A DNA stretch of 9,900 nt from Clostridiaceae bacterium (GTDB taxonomy: Bacteria; Bacillota; Clostridia; Oscillospirales; Acutalibacteraceae). The first letter of the stretch is position 1, and each line of letters begins with the position of its first letter. Positions 1 to 6,677 of this stretch are shown in pieces. The notes under the pieces were generated by a model. That model did no database searches. It had not been told where the DNA came from and saw nothing but the letters and a program-made list of their open reading frames with translations. The position numbers and the translations under genes are program-made. The DNA lies in the NCBI GenBank assembly GCA_016281115.1, contig JAEEHZ010000205.1, forward strand, positions 1 through 9,900. Reading direction: 5' to 3'.

Positions 1-1500
1 AACAATATGCAGAAAATGGTGCTGTCGGAGCAGGAAGAAGCGTCTCCCGCACAGGCATTTATGATATACCCCACAGAATACGGATATTACATTCGCCCCG
101 AATCATCAATAAAGACGGGCAGAGTGGTAAATGCAGCTGCAGCAAAGATAAAAACAGGTGTGTTTGTTAATATATTCGATATAGATTATGACACTACGAT
201 GATGTGGTGCTTCAGCACTTCCGAACAAGGGTATATTATACACAATGCATCAAACAAAAAATGTATGATGACCGTCAACAAAGCCGGAGACATCTTTGTT
301 ACAAATAATATTGAGAACCCCAAAATATACTGGGAACTTGAAAGAACAACAGGCACAACGGCTGTCGTATCTTATCCCGGGTTTGATAAATATACAGACA
401 CCACCGCAGTTGTAAATGCCCGGATATTTAATCCCGGCAACAAATCAATAAGCAAATACGGAGTAACGCTTTTTGATTCTGAGGGAAGTAAAATAAAATC
501 CTACGGAAAATCAACCGATACCGATATTGCCTGTATAGATGTAAAATTCGACCTTGCAAAGGTGCTTAAAACAAAGCTTAAGTCGAACACCGAGTATAAA
601 TGCTCGTTTTATGCCGTTATAGACGGCGAAAAATACACTTCGGGCAAAAAACCTTTTAAAACGGATAAGGAATACCGTAAGGTGCTGGCTTACGGTATAG
701 ATGTTTCAAGCTGGCAGGGCAGTGTTGATTGGAAAAAGGTAGCGGAAGATGATATTGACTTTGCTATTTTGCGCGCAGGTTTTACAGACGGCATAGACAA
801 CCGCTTTGAGGAATATTATGAAAAAGCCCGTGAGGCAGGGCTTGATCTCGGTTGCTATTTTTACACTTACGCCACAAGCGTGAGCCAATCAATAAAAGAC
901 GCACAAAGCCTTTTAAAGCAGCTTGAGGGCAAACGCTTCGAGTACCCCATCTACATTGACATAGAAGATTCAAACCAGTTGAAAATAAATGAAAGACAAA
1001 GAACTGAGATTTGCATTGCGTTTATGAACACACTTGCGGAGGCAGGGTATTATGTAGGCACATATTCTTCGCTTTATTGGTACAATCATATGCTTGACAA
1101 ACAGCAAATTGCCGAAAACGGAGAAATATGGCTTGCCCACTGGACTGAACACACAAATGCGGTCGATACTTATTTCGGCTTATGGCAGTATACGTCAAAG
1201 GGCTCTGTCAGCGGAATAAAAGGAAATGTAGATATGGATGTTGCCTATGTTGATTACCCGTCTATTATAAAAGCAAATAATAAAAACGGATATTACAGTG
1301 AGCTTTTCGGCGACGCCGACGGCGACGGCAAAATAACTATGCAGGATATTACGCTTGTTCAAAGATATATAGCATTTACAGACGTTTTTGAAAACGGAAA
1401 TGCTCAAGATAAATATAAGTATGATGCCGATAACAACGGCGAAATAGGAATGTCGGATATTGTGTTACTTCAGCTAACTGTTGCGGGTTTAAAACAATAA
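1..1500 (+). CDS. Secreted GH25 lysozyme with C-terminal dockerin (5' end missing)
   Basis: Predicted N-acetylmuramidase cleaving peptidoglycan outside the cell. Residues are numbered from the ATG at 7. The frame is open to base 1 and no signal peptide or ribosome site is visible, so the real start probably lies upstream. Residues about 20-90 (YYIRP, WCFS, GYIIHN) resemble a ricin-like beta-trefoil repeat, tentatively. Residues about 125-222 look like an Ig/Fn3-like beta-sandwich ending in KPFKT. The GH25 barrel spans about 228-425: it opens with GIDVSSWQG (230-238), and the YIDIED strand supplies the expected acidic pair D318 and E320. The C terminus is a type I dockerin with two calcium loops, from D436 (DADGDGKIT..D) and D473 (DADNNGEIG..D), 37 residues apart. 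A dockerin implies docking to a cohesin scaffold on or near the cell. The second loop has Gly at position 9, where Ser/Thr is common. GH25 and dockerin are confident; the N-terminal domain is not. Confidence 0.9.
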   Translation, partial: NNMQKMVLSEQEEASPAQAFMIYPTEYGYYIRPESSIKTGRVVNAAAAKIKTGVFVNIFDIDYDTTMMWCFSTSEQGYIIHNASNKKCMMTVNKAGDIFVTNNIENPKIYWELERTTGTTAVVSYPGFDKYTDTTAVVNARIFNPGNKSISKYGVTLFDSEGSKIKSYGKSTDTDIACIDVKFDLAKVLKTKLKSNTEYKCSFYAVIDGEKYTSGKKPFKTDKEYRKVLAYGIDVSSWQGSVDWKKVAEDDIDFAILRAGFTDGIDNRFEEYYEKAREAGLDLGCYFYTYATSVSQSIKDAQSLLKQLEGKRFEYPIYIDIEDSNQLKINERQRTEICIAFMNTLAEAGYYVGTYSSLYWYNHMLDKQQIAENGEIWLAHWTEHTNAVDTYFGLWQYTSKGSVSGIKGNVDMDVAYVDYPSIIKANNKNGYYSELFGDADGDGKITMQDITLVQRYIAFTDVFENGNAQDKYKYDADNNGEIGMSDIVLLQLTVAGLKQ

Positions 1501-1532
1501 CAAAAATAATTATGAAAAATAATTAAAAGCTA

Positions 1533-1562
1533 TTGACAATAAACGCTTTGCTGTGCTAAAAT
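1533..1562 (+). promoter_or_regulatory. Promoter of rplS
   Basis: A consensus TTGACA (1533-1538) is followed after 18 bp by TAAAAT (1557-1562), preceded by TG at 1554-1555, so this is an extended -10 sigma-A-type promoter. It lies 33 bp after the lysozyme stop. With no trmD or rpsP upstream, it gives rplS its own transcription unit. The -10 region TGTGCTAAAATACA (1552-1565) recurs at the two other promoters in the window. Confidence 0.8.
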
Positions 1563-1574
1563 ACACGGGTACGT

Positions 1575-1675
1575 GAAGCCGTCAATACCATTGACGCGGA
1601 TCATGCCCGGCAATTTGCCGAGAATGAAGCTGACATTCCTCTGCAAAAAGCAAGAATGTCTGAAATAATGGAGGA
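1575..1675 (+). ncRNA. Structured 5' leader of rplS, candidate L19 leader
   Basis: Three hairpins fill the leader between the promoter and the ribosome site. Hairpin 1 pairs CGTCAAT (1580-1586) with ATTGACG (1590-1596) around ACC. Hairpin 2 pairs CGGCA (1608-1612) with TGCCG (1616-1620), extended across a 3x3 internal loop by TCAT (1601-1604) with ATGA (1624-1627). Hairpin 3 pairs GACATTC (1632-1638) with GAATGTC (1654-1660) and has an inner TGC/GCA stem with an A5 loop. It ends ten bases before GGAGGA (1670-1675). Ribosomal-protein leaders that bind their own product are known for L19 in Firmicutes, so autoregulation is plausible. Membership of that RNA family is inferred from position and structure only. 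Confidence 0.5.
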
Positions 1676-1682
1676 ATTTTAA

Positions 1683-2027
1683 ATGGACGCATTAAAAACA
1701 ATTGCAGCAAGCTCATTAAAAGAGAGCGTGCCTTCCTTTAACATTGGTGACACAGTTAAAGTAAGCGTTAACATTCGCGAAGGCGACAGAGAGAGAATAC
1801 AAATGTTCGAGGGTACCGTTATTGCCAAAAAGTGCAGCGGCGTTGCCGAGACCTTTACAGTAAGACGTGTTTCTTACGGCGTTGGTGTAGAGAGAGTATT
1901 CCCGCTTCATTCACCCAATGTTAAAGACGTTCAGGTAATCAGAAGAGGTCGTGTGCGCAGAGCTAAGCTTTATTACCTTCGCGGCAGACAAGGTAAAGCA
2001 GCTAAGGTTAAAGAGCAGCTTCGCTAA
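1683..2027 (+). CDS. rplS: 50S ribosomal protein L19
   Basis: L19 is a component of the large ribosomal subunit, located near the 30S-50S interface. The 114-residue product is the usual family length. Recognisable features are the FNIGDTVKV strand near residue 20, REGDRERIQMFEGTVIA (about 32-48), the VRRVSYGVGVERVFPLHSP block (about 60-78) and the basic C terminus with RRGRVRRAKLYYLRG. The ATG is set by GGAGGA seven bases upstream. In many Firmicutes this gene follows trmD and rimM. Here the gene before it is a lysozyme, and rplS carries its own promoter, structured leader and terminator, so it appears to be a single-gene transcription unit. Nothing in the protein looks degraded. Confidence 0.98.
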   Translation: MDALKTIAASSLKESVPSFNIGDTVKVSVNIREGDRERIQMFEGTVIAKKCSGVAETFTVRRVSYGVGVERVFPLHSPNVKDVQVIRRGRVRRAKLYYLRGRQGKAAKVKEQLR

Positions 2028-2039
2028 TAGTGAGCAAAC

Positions 2040-2070
2040 AAAGGGGACATTTTTGAGTGTCCCCTTTTTT
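2040..2070 (+). terminator. Intrinsic terminator after rplS
   Basis: A perfect 10-bp stem, AAAGGGGACA (2040-2049) with TGTCCCCTTT (2058-2067), closes an 8-base loop and runs into a T tract ending at 2070. It begins 13 bases after the rplS stop. This is the strongest classical terminator in the window and separates rplS from the signal peptidase genes. Confidence 0.93.
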
Positions 2071-2093
2071 ACCATCATTTATGGGTCATGTTT

Positions 2094-2099
2094 TATAAT
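2094..2099 (+). promoter_or_regulatory. Possible -10 box for the signal peptidase pair
   Basis: A perfect TATAAT lies 66 bases before the lepB start and just after the rplS terminator, where a promoter is needed. No good -35 is visible 16-18 bp upstream because that position falls in the terminator T tract and ACCATC. The call rests on the -10 match and position only. Confidence 0.4.
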
Positions 2100-2164
2100 A
2101 ATATTTGCGATTATTAGGGTATTGCCTTTTGTAATTTGCGTTTTTGGTCAGGAGGGGTGTACCG

Positions 2165-2779
2165 TTGAAAAGATTAAGCGCGGATATTTTACAACAGAAT
2201 ACAGAATATAACGGCAGACCGCTCAGAAAGAGAAAAGTCAACAAGAACGCCGTTTCTGCATTGTTTGATTGGATGCAGGCAGGGGCAGTTGCGATAATTG
2301 CCGTTGTATTGATAATGACATTTGTGGTAAGGATAGTTGACGTTTCGGGTGAGTCGATGATGAACACGCTTTTAAACGGTGACAAGGTAATGGTGTATTC
2401 TTTAATGTATACGCCAAAGCAGGGCGATATTGTTATAGTAAGCCACGCAGAAAAATATGACGAGCCCATCGTTAAGCGAGTAATTGCCACAGAGGGTCAA
2501 ACAATAGATATAGATTATACTTCGGGCAAGGTGTATGTAGACGGCAATGAAATATATGAGCCTTATTTGACTTATAATATAGAGGGACTGCGTGTTGGGT
2601 ATGACGACGTAAGCTTTCCTTGCGTGGTGCCCCAAAATGCCGTTTTTGTGCTCGGGGATAACAGGCCTGTTTCACTTGACAGCCGAACAAGCGTAATAGG
2701 ATTTATCAGCTGCGACGATATTATAGGAAAAGCAGTATTTGTTGTATATCCATTCGGCAGAGCAGGCATTGTAAAATAA
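2165..2779 (+). CDS. lepB: Type I signal peptidase (first of two)
   Basis: A membrane-anchored Ser/Lys protease (S26A) that removes signal peptides from exported proteins. The 204-residue product starts at TTG 2165, set by AGGAGGGG (2150-2157) seven bases upstream; an earlier in-frame TTG at 2144 would put this site inside the gene. One transmembrane segment spans about residues 38-57, after a basic cytoplasmic stretch (RPLRKRK). The catalytic serine is S64 in SGESMMNTL and the general-base lysine is K104 in IVKRVIATEGQ. The late box GDNRPVSLDSR covers 164-174. The usual SMxPTL motif reads SMMNTL here, with Asn for Pro. A close paralogue follows 32 bases downstream, very likely in the same transcript. 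The short length is typical of Gram-positive Sip enzymes. Confidence 0.93.
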   Translation: MKRLSADILQQNTEYNGRPLRKRKVNKNAVSALFDWMQAGAVAIIAVVLIMTFVVRIVDVSGESMMNTLLNGDKVMVYSLMYTPKQGDIVIVSHAEKYDEPIVKRVIATEGQTIDIDYTSGKVYVDGNEIYEPYLTYNIEGLRVGYDDVSFPCVVPQNAVFVLGDNRPVSLDSRTSVIGFISCDDIIGKAVFVVYPFGRAGIVK

Positions 2780-2811
2780 TATGAGAGTTATGGATTAGGG
2801 GTTTGGCTATT

Positions 2812-3510
2812 ATGAAAAAAGACGAATACACAGATATTTCAATTGGAAAAGATATACAGTCGGGCAGGATCGGTGCAGATGACTCCGCCGAAGAAAAATT
2901 TGATGAAAGCTACGAGCAGCCCCTTGAGGAAAAGAAGGAAAAGCGTGCCGCGGTCACCGTTTTCGAGTGGATACAGTCTATGATCAACGCTACCGTAGTC
3001 GTTGTTTTGATCTTTACTTTTTTGGTAAGGGTGATAAATGTTGACGGAACATCCATGATGAACACGTTGATAAACGGCGACAAGCTGCTTGTAACAAGCT
3101 ATTCTCAGGATTACAGCTACGGAGACATAGTTATAATAAGCCGCGGGACCGAGCTTGAAAAAATTCTTGTTAAGCGCGTTATCGCAACCGAGGGTCAGAT
3201 TGTGGATATAAATACCCATACAGGAAAAGTAACGGTGGATAATGTTGTCATAGACGACCAAAAGTTTACAAAAGACGGCTTGGGCACATTTAATATAGCG
3301 GATGTTGAATTTCCCGTTACGGTACCAAAGGGAATGGTGTTTGTAATGGGCGACAACAGAGCGGTCTCCAAAGACAGCCGCGACAGCGAAGTGGGATTTA
3401 TTGATATCAACAATATAATCGGCAAAGCAAAGCTTATAATACTTCCGTCTGATGAGACGGAGGAAAAGCTGAATGTGGACAGATGGAGCCGTTTTGGCTT
3501 TATAGAATAG
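2812..3510 (+). CDS. lepB: Type I signal peptidase (second of two)
   Basis: A second S26A signal peptidase, 232 residues. The start is ATG 2812, with a weak AGGGG ribosome site at 2797-2801; the TTG at 2803 lies too close to that site. Residues 1-45 form an acidic, lysine-containing cytoplasmic extension (EEKFDESYEQPLEEKKEK) absent from the first copy. The membrane anchor is about residues 58-77. The catalytic serine is S81 in DGTSMMNTL, the lysine is K121 in LVKRVIATEGQ, and the GDNRAVSKDSRDSEVGF box is intact, so both copies look active. It shares the Asn-for-Pro change with its neighbour, which points to an old tandem duplication. The C terminus is longer, ending in WSRFGFIE. The two enzymes may divide substrates, but nothing in the sequence says which. 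Confidence 0.93.
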   Translation: MKKDEYTDISIGKDIQSGRIGADDSAEEKFDESYEQPLEEKKEKRAAVTVFEWIQSMINATVVVVLIFTFLVRVINVDGTSMMNTLINGDKLLVTSYSQDYSYGDIVIISRGTELEKILVKRVIATEGQIVDINTHTGKVTVDNVVIDDQKFTKDGLGTFNIADVEFPVTVPKGMVFVMGDNRAVSKDSRDSEVGFIDINNIIGKAKLIILPSDETEEKLNVDRWSRFGFIE

Positions 3511-3529
3511 AATATTTATTGTCAAAGAG

Positions 3530-3567
3530 AAAGCAAGTGGTTTATGTGATCACTTGCTTTTGTGTTT
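3530..3567 (+). terminator. Hairpin after the second lepB (repeat copy A)
   Basis: AAAGCAAGTG (3530-3539) pairs perfectly with CACTTGCTTT (3551-3560). G-U and U-A pairs extend the stem inward, and the sequence TTTTGTGTTT follows. It begins 19 bases after the lepB stop, as expected for a weak intrinsic terminator. Outside the loop it is nearly identical to the hairpin at 7274-7303, so it may also mark a junction rather than act only as a terminator. Confidence 0.65.
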
Positions 3568-3654
3568 GCGGAGTTGTTATTGTACCTTTGATGCAGAGCG
3601 CGAACGAACACTGTTCACCGCTGCAAAATGATTTCGCCTTGAAGAGCTAAAAAA

Positions 3655-3663
3655 TGATACAAT
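3655..3663 (+). promoter_or_regulatory. Possible extended -10 before the hairpin block
   Basis: TGATACAAT matches an extended -10 element nine bases before the first paired stretch of the GC-rich block. TTGAAG at 3639 is only 13 bp upstream, too close for a normal -35. If real, it would transcribe the structured element on the + strand. Confidence 0.25.
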
Positions 3664-3671
3664 AAGCTTGC

Positions 3672-3868
3672 CGAGAACAAAGCAGGGGGATCTCGTCCAC
3701 CCAGTGGGGGGCTGCTAAGCCCCCCGGGTGGTCGCGAAAGGGGTTTCCAAAGGGGGAAACAGCCGACGGGTTTCCCCCTTTGGTGTCCTTTGCCTACTTT
3801 CTCACATGGGAAAGTAGGTGCCTGCCCGGCATTAGGGCAAAACAGAGGGTCAGGTAAAACTTTCTGAC
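3672..3868 (+). repeat. GC-rich multi-hairpin element, candidate ncRNA or dispersed repeat
   Basis: No gene is credible here, but the stretch is densely self-complementary. CGAGA/TCTCG (3672-3676, 3691-3695) is a weak stem. CCACCC (3697-3702) and GGGGGGC (3706-3712) pair with GCCCCCC (3719-3725) and GGGTGG (3726-3731), 13 bp in all around a TGCTAA loop. CCAAAGGGGGAAAC (3747-3760) pairs perfectly over 14 bp with GTTTCCCCCTTTGG (3770-3783). CCTACTTTC (3793-3801) pairs with GAAAGTAGG (3810-3818). TGCCC/GGGCA (3823-3827, 3835-3839) and GTCAG/CTGAC (3849-3853, 3864-3868) are weaker. GC content is visibly above its surroundings, which suggests a separate origin. It could be a structured RNA, a MITE-like or REP-like element, or a transcription barrier. 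Strand is uncertain because perfect hairpins fold both ways. Confidence 0.6.
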
Positions 3869-3963
3869 TTTAAAACTATTAATTGTGAAAAATACTTCTT
3901 ATACTCACGGAATATTGAATAATAATCATAATTCTAACGCTAATACACAAACCTTATAATTGG
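3869..3963. other. AT-rich intergenic stretch without a recognisable feature
   Basis: This A+T-rich stretch lies between the hairpin block and the ABC operon promoter. Some -10-like strings occur (TATAAT at 3955-3960, for example) but none is correctly spaced from a -35. No open frame with a ribosome site was seen. It may hold upstream promoter elements for the ABC operon. Confidence 0.5.
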
Positions 3964-3992
3964 TTGAAAACAACTTGCATTTGTGCTAAAAT
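3964..3992 (+). promoter_or_regulatory. Promoter of the ABC transporter operon (repeat copy B)
   Basis: TTGAAA (3964-3969), a 17-bp spacer and TAAAAT (3987-3992) with TG at 3984-3985 form an extended -10 promoter 48 bp before the ATPase ATG. A short GTTG/CAAC dyad overlaps the -35. The sequence from TGGTTGAAAA at 3961 to ATACAA at 3996 closely matches the ylqF promoter at 7282-7318. Confidence 0.75.
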
Positions 3993-4039
3993 ACAAGAAA
4001 ACCATATGGCAAGGCAATTCTTCAGAGGTGATAATTTAT

Positions 4040-4921
4040 ATGAACAGCATTTTACAGATCAAAGACTTAACCAAATATTACGGAAAAACTTTGGGGGTAA
4101 AAAATATAAATTTAGAGCTGAAAAAAGGCGAGATATTCGGGTTTATCGGACCAAACGGCGCTGGAAAATCAACCACGATAAGATCTGTGCTTAATCTGAT
4201 AAACAAAACCTCGGGCGAAGTTCTTTTTGAAGGAAAAACGTTTGAGAAAAACAATACAGATGCTAAAAGCCAAATAGGATATTTGCCAAGCGAAATAAAC
4301 CTTTATGATGATCTGACCGTAAAACAAATGCTCGACCTTCACGAAAAGTTTTTCGATAAAGATATCTCCGAAAGAAGAAAAGAGCTGGCAGAAAGACTAA
4401 AGCTTGACGAAACAAAGAAAACAGAAGAATTGTCTTTGGGTAATCTGAAAAAATTGGGCATCGTTTTGGCTTTTATGCACGAGCCGAAGCTTTTAATACT
4501 CGACGAGCCCACAAGCGGCTTGGACCCAATAATCCAGCAGGAATTTTTTAACCTTTTGTCGGAAGAAAAGCAAAGGGGAACAACCGTTTTTTATTCGACT
4601 CATATATTAAGTGAAATATCAAAAATATGCGACAGGGTAGGCATAATCAAATCCGGAAGGCTTTTAAAGGTAGAGCCTGTGAAAGAGTTAATGGATAAAA
4701 GCCTTTCCTATGTTACCGTGACTTCAAAGAACTGCGATGAAATAATCAAAGATCTGAATGTTGAGCCGACGCTGAGTGAAGATAACACGGCGGTTTTCAA
4801 AAACATTGCCGACGTTGACACATTGGTGAAAACACTCGCAAAATACAAGATTGATAAGCTTTATATAGAACAGGCGTCGCTTGAGGATATATTCCTGCAT
4901 TATTATGAACAGGAGGGATAA
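4040..4921 (+). CDS. ABC-2 type transporter ATP-binding protein
   Basis: Cytoplasmic ATPase of an ABC transporter, 293 residues. Walker A GPNGAGKST is at 37-45, the Q-loop region is QIGYLPSE, the signature LSLGNLKK is at 131-138, Walker B LLILDE is at 151-156 followed by PTSGLDP, and the switch histidine is H188 in STHILSE. All ATP-binding residues are present. Residues about 215-293 form the C-terminal extension common in NatA/CcmA-like ATPases that pair with ABC-2 permeases. The start is ATG 4040, set by AGAGGTG (4024-4030); a GTG at 3983 lies within the promoter. The permease gene begins two bases after the stop and its ribosome site AGGAGGG lies in this gene's last codons, so the two are coupled. 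Such pairs export antibiotics, peptides, lipids or sodium; the substrate cannot be read here. Confidence 0.95.
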   Translation: MNSILQIKDLTKYYGKTLGVKNINLELKKGEIFGFIGPNGAGKSTTIRSVLNLINKTSGEVLFEGKTFEKNNTDAKSQIGYLPSEINLYDDLTVKQMLDLHEKFFDKDISERRKELAERLKLDETKKTEELSLGNLKKLGIVLAFMHEPKLLILDEPTSGLDPIIQQEFFNLLSEEKQRGTTVFYSTHILSEISKICDRVGIIKSGRLLKVEPVKELMDKSLSYVTVTSKNCDEIIKDLNVEPTLSEDNTAVFKNIADVDTLVKTLAKYKIDKLYIEQASLEDIFLHYYEQEG

Positions 4922-4923
4922 AA

Positions 4924-5715
4924 ATGCTTAAAAGAGAATTAAAAGTTAATTTTAAAGGCTTTTTGATATGGTCAGGCGTCACGATTCTGATGTTTTTGGT
5001 TGTGTTTTTGATATATCCCTCTATTATAAGCGGACCCGAGGCGGATTCTATAAATGAAATGATGAAAATGTTCCCTCCCGAATTGCTGAAATCGTTTAAT
5101 ATGGACCTCGCCTCAATAGACAGCGCATACGGGTGGCTTAAATCGGAAGGATTTGTGTTTATTCTGCTTATTATCGGGTGTTACGCGGGAATAACAGGCT
5201 CAAATATCCTGCTCAAAGAAGAAAGCGACAAAACAATAGAATATTTGGGCGTTATGCCGATAAAAAGAACAAGCATCGTTTTACAAAAGAGCCTTGCGGG
5301 TATTGTTTATATTATAGGTATTACAGCGGCTGTCGGTATTTTTAATTTTATCGGACTTGATTTAAGCGGCGATTTTGATAAAACACAGTATATTTTTCTT
5401 AGCCTGACTCCGCTTTTGTCCTGCATACCGGTTTTCTTTGTATGTATGTTTTTATCGACATTTGCACATAAAACGAAAAAAATGCTTGGAATAAGCTTAG
5501 GCTTAGTCATACTCGGTTATGTGTTCAATGCGCTTTCTTCGTTATCGGAAAGTACCGAATATTTAAAGTATTTCTCCGTTTTCACGCTTGCAGACATAAG
5601 AAATGTTATTATAAATGTTTCCGTAGATCCGTCGATGATATTTATAAGCCTGCTTATTGACGCGGCGTTTTTATGCTTTACGATAATCAGGTATAATAAA
5701 AAAGAATTAGTGTAA
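4924..5715 (+). CDS. ABC-2 type transporter permease
   Basis: Membrane subunit, 263 residues, partnering the ATPase immediately upstream. Six hydrophobic segments are visible at about 14-35, 77-97, 124-145, 156-180, 188-208 and 238-257. A hydrophilic, presumably external loop (about 36-76) separates the first two. The cytoplasmic stretch KEESDKTIEYLGVMPIKR (98-115) matches a motif common in ABC-2 permeases, where EExxGTxE-P-R-type sequences contact the ATPase. The start ATG 4924 is set by AGGAGGG (4911-4917) with good spacing. A single six-TM subunit implies a homodimer working with two ATPases, unless another permease is encoded elsewhere. The next gene product is also polytopic, but it does not look like a second permease half. 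Confidence 0.9.
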   Translation: MLKRELKVNFKGFLIWSGVTILMFLVVFLIYPSIISGPEADSINEMMKMFPPELLKSFNMDLASIDSAYGWLKSEGFVFILLIIGCYAGITGSNILLKEESDKTIEYLGVMPIKRTSIVLQKSLAGIVYIIGITAAVGIFNFIGLDLSGDFDKTQYIFLSLTPLLSCIPVFFVCMFLSTFAHKTKKMLGISLGLVILGYVFNALSSLSESTEYLKYFSVFTLADIRNVIINVSVDPSMIFISLLIDAAFLCFTIIRYNKKELV

Positions 5716-5777
5716 TCGGTATTAAAAAAGCGCTGTTATGAACAGAACTTAATTTAATAAACAAAGGAAAGGAAACT

Positions 5778-6650
5778 ATGGAAAGAATAAGAAAAATATT
5801 CGGCGGAATAGATCTGTCGTGGAAAAAAGTGATCATATGGGCAGTTGCCGCGGGAGTGTATACGGCGATTATGGCTATGCTCCCAATAGCCGAAGATACA
5901 TCTTTTGTAGACTTAACGGTAACGTTTGAAGTGTGGATATTATTCGGTATAATTATTATTATGAACAGCAGATCGCCTGTCGATTCTGCGCTGAAATGCG
6001 TTGTTTTCTTTTTGATAAGCCAGCCGCTTGTATATCTTATTCAGGATTTGATAAATCAAAGCAGTTTGTTTATAACGTATTACAGATATTGGTTTATGTG
6101 GACTGTTGCGACTGTCCCCATGGGTTTTATCGGCCATTATATGAAAAAGGATAAATGGTGGGGATTGCTTATTTTGACTCCGATACTCATTTTACTTGGG
6201 ACTCAGTTTTCCGCATATTTATCAAAAACAATGTTTTCGTTTCCGAGACATTTGCTTACGACACTATTTTGCATAATAACTTTGATAATATATCCGTTGT
6301 GCATTTTTAAAAACAAAATTAACAAAATCATAGGAACAGTGATAAGCGGTTTAATAATTACGATAATGACCGTGTTGTGTCTTTTGAACCCGCCTGTATA
6401 CAGTACCGATATTCTGGCAGACGGAGAAGATTATAGCTTTGACGATACATACACAGTATATCTTACGGACGAGAGCTTTGGAGAACTGAACATAATATAC
6501 GAAGAAGCAATAGAATCGTATATGGTGCACGCCGAATTTAAAAAAGCGGGAAAAACCGAATTTGTATTGGAATCTCCAAACGGAGAAAAAACAACATTTG
6601 AAATTGATATAAAAAGAGATACTTATGACGTAGTTGAAAAAAATAATTAG
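5778..6650 (+). CDS. Unrecognised 7-TM protein with C-terminal extracytoplasmic domain
   Basis: I do not recognise this 290-residue protein. Seven hydrophobic segments lie at about 16-37, 46-64, 71-91, 103-121, 127-148, 158-176 and 184-205. About 85 polar residues follow, rich in Asp, Glu, Tyr and Thr with alternating beta-strand-like patterns (YTVYLTDESFG, KTEFVLESPNGEKTTFEIDI). The basic N terminus (MERIRKIF) suggests it is cytoplasmic; seven crossings would then place the tail outside. The layout, a membrane bundle plus an outer beta-domain, fits a sensor, an immunity protein or an accessory subunit of the transporter, but this is inference. The start ATG 5778 has a purine-rich AAAGGAAAGGAA site (5763-5774). 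It begins 62 bases after the permease, with no strong terminator between, so it is likely in the same operon. Confidence 0.8.
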   Translation: MERIRKIFGGIDLSWKKVIIWAVAAGVYTAIMAMLPIAEDTSFVDLTVTFEVWILFGIIIIMNSRSPVDSALKCVVFFLISQPLVYLIQDLINQSSLFITYYRYWFMWTVATVPMGFIGHYMKKDKWWGLLILTPILILLGTQFSAYLSKTMFSFPRHLLTTLFCIITLIIYPLCIFKNKINKIIGTVISGLIITIMTVLCLLNPPVYSTDILADGEDYSFDDTYTVYLTDESFGELNIIYEEAIESYMVHAEFKKAGKTEFVLESPNGEKTTFEIDIKRDTYDVVEKNN

Positions 6651-6677
6651 AACTGTAATTTCGTAAGGAGGAAGTCT

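Noticed and set aside
1501..1532. Terminator after the lysozyme gene
   Set aside because: Only an A/T-rich repeated AATAATTA-like string is present, with no GC-rich stem or T tract.
2144..2164. TTG start at 2144 for the first signal peptidase
   Set aside because: It would place the strong AGGAGGGG site inside the gene; TTG 2165 fits the site.
1951..2211. 86-codon + strand frame overlapping the end of rplS and the start of lepB
   Set aside because: It crosses a strong terminator and two well-supported genes and resembles nothing known.
2839..3525. Long open frame of 228 codons on the minus strand opposite the second lepB
   Set aside because: It mirrors a clear signal peptidase gene with intact catalytic motifs, has no family resemblance or ribosome site, and reflects codon bias on the + strand.
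3591..3650. 19-codon open frame (MQSANEHCSPLQNDFALKS)
   Set aside because: It has no ribosome site at useful distance and lies in a region that looks structured rather than coding.
3672..3839. CRISPR array or transposon ends
   Set aside because: The hairpins differ from one another in sequence and spacing, there are no repeated unit-and-spacer patterns, and no transposase or terminal inverted repeats bound the block.
3983..4039. GTG start at 3983 extending the ABC ATPase by 19 residues
   Set aside because: It overlaps the -10 of a good promoter and lacks a ribosome site; ATG 4040 has AGAGGTG at good spacing and begins the normal ATPase fold.
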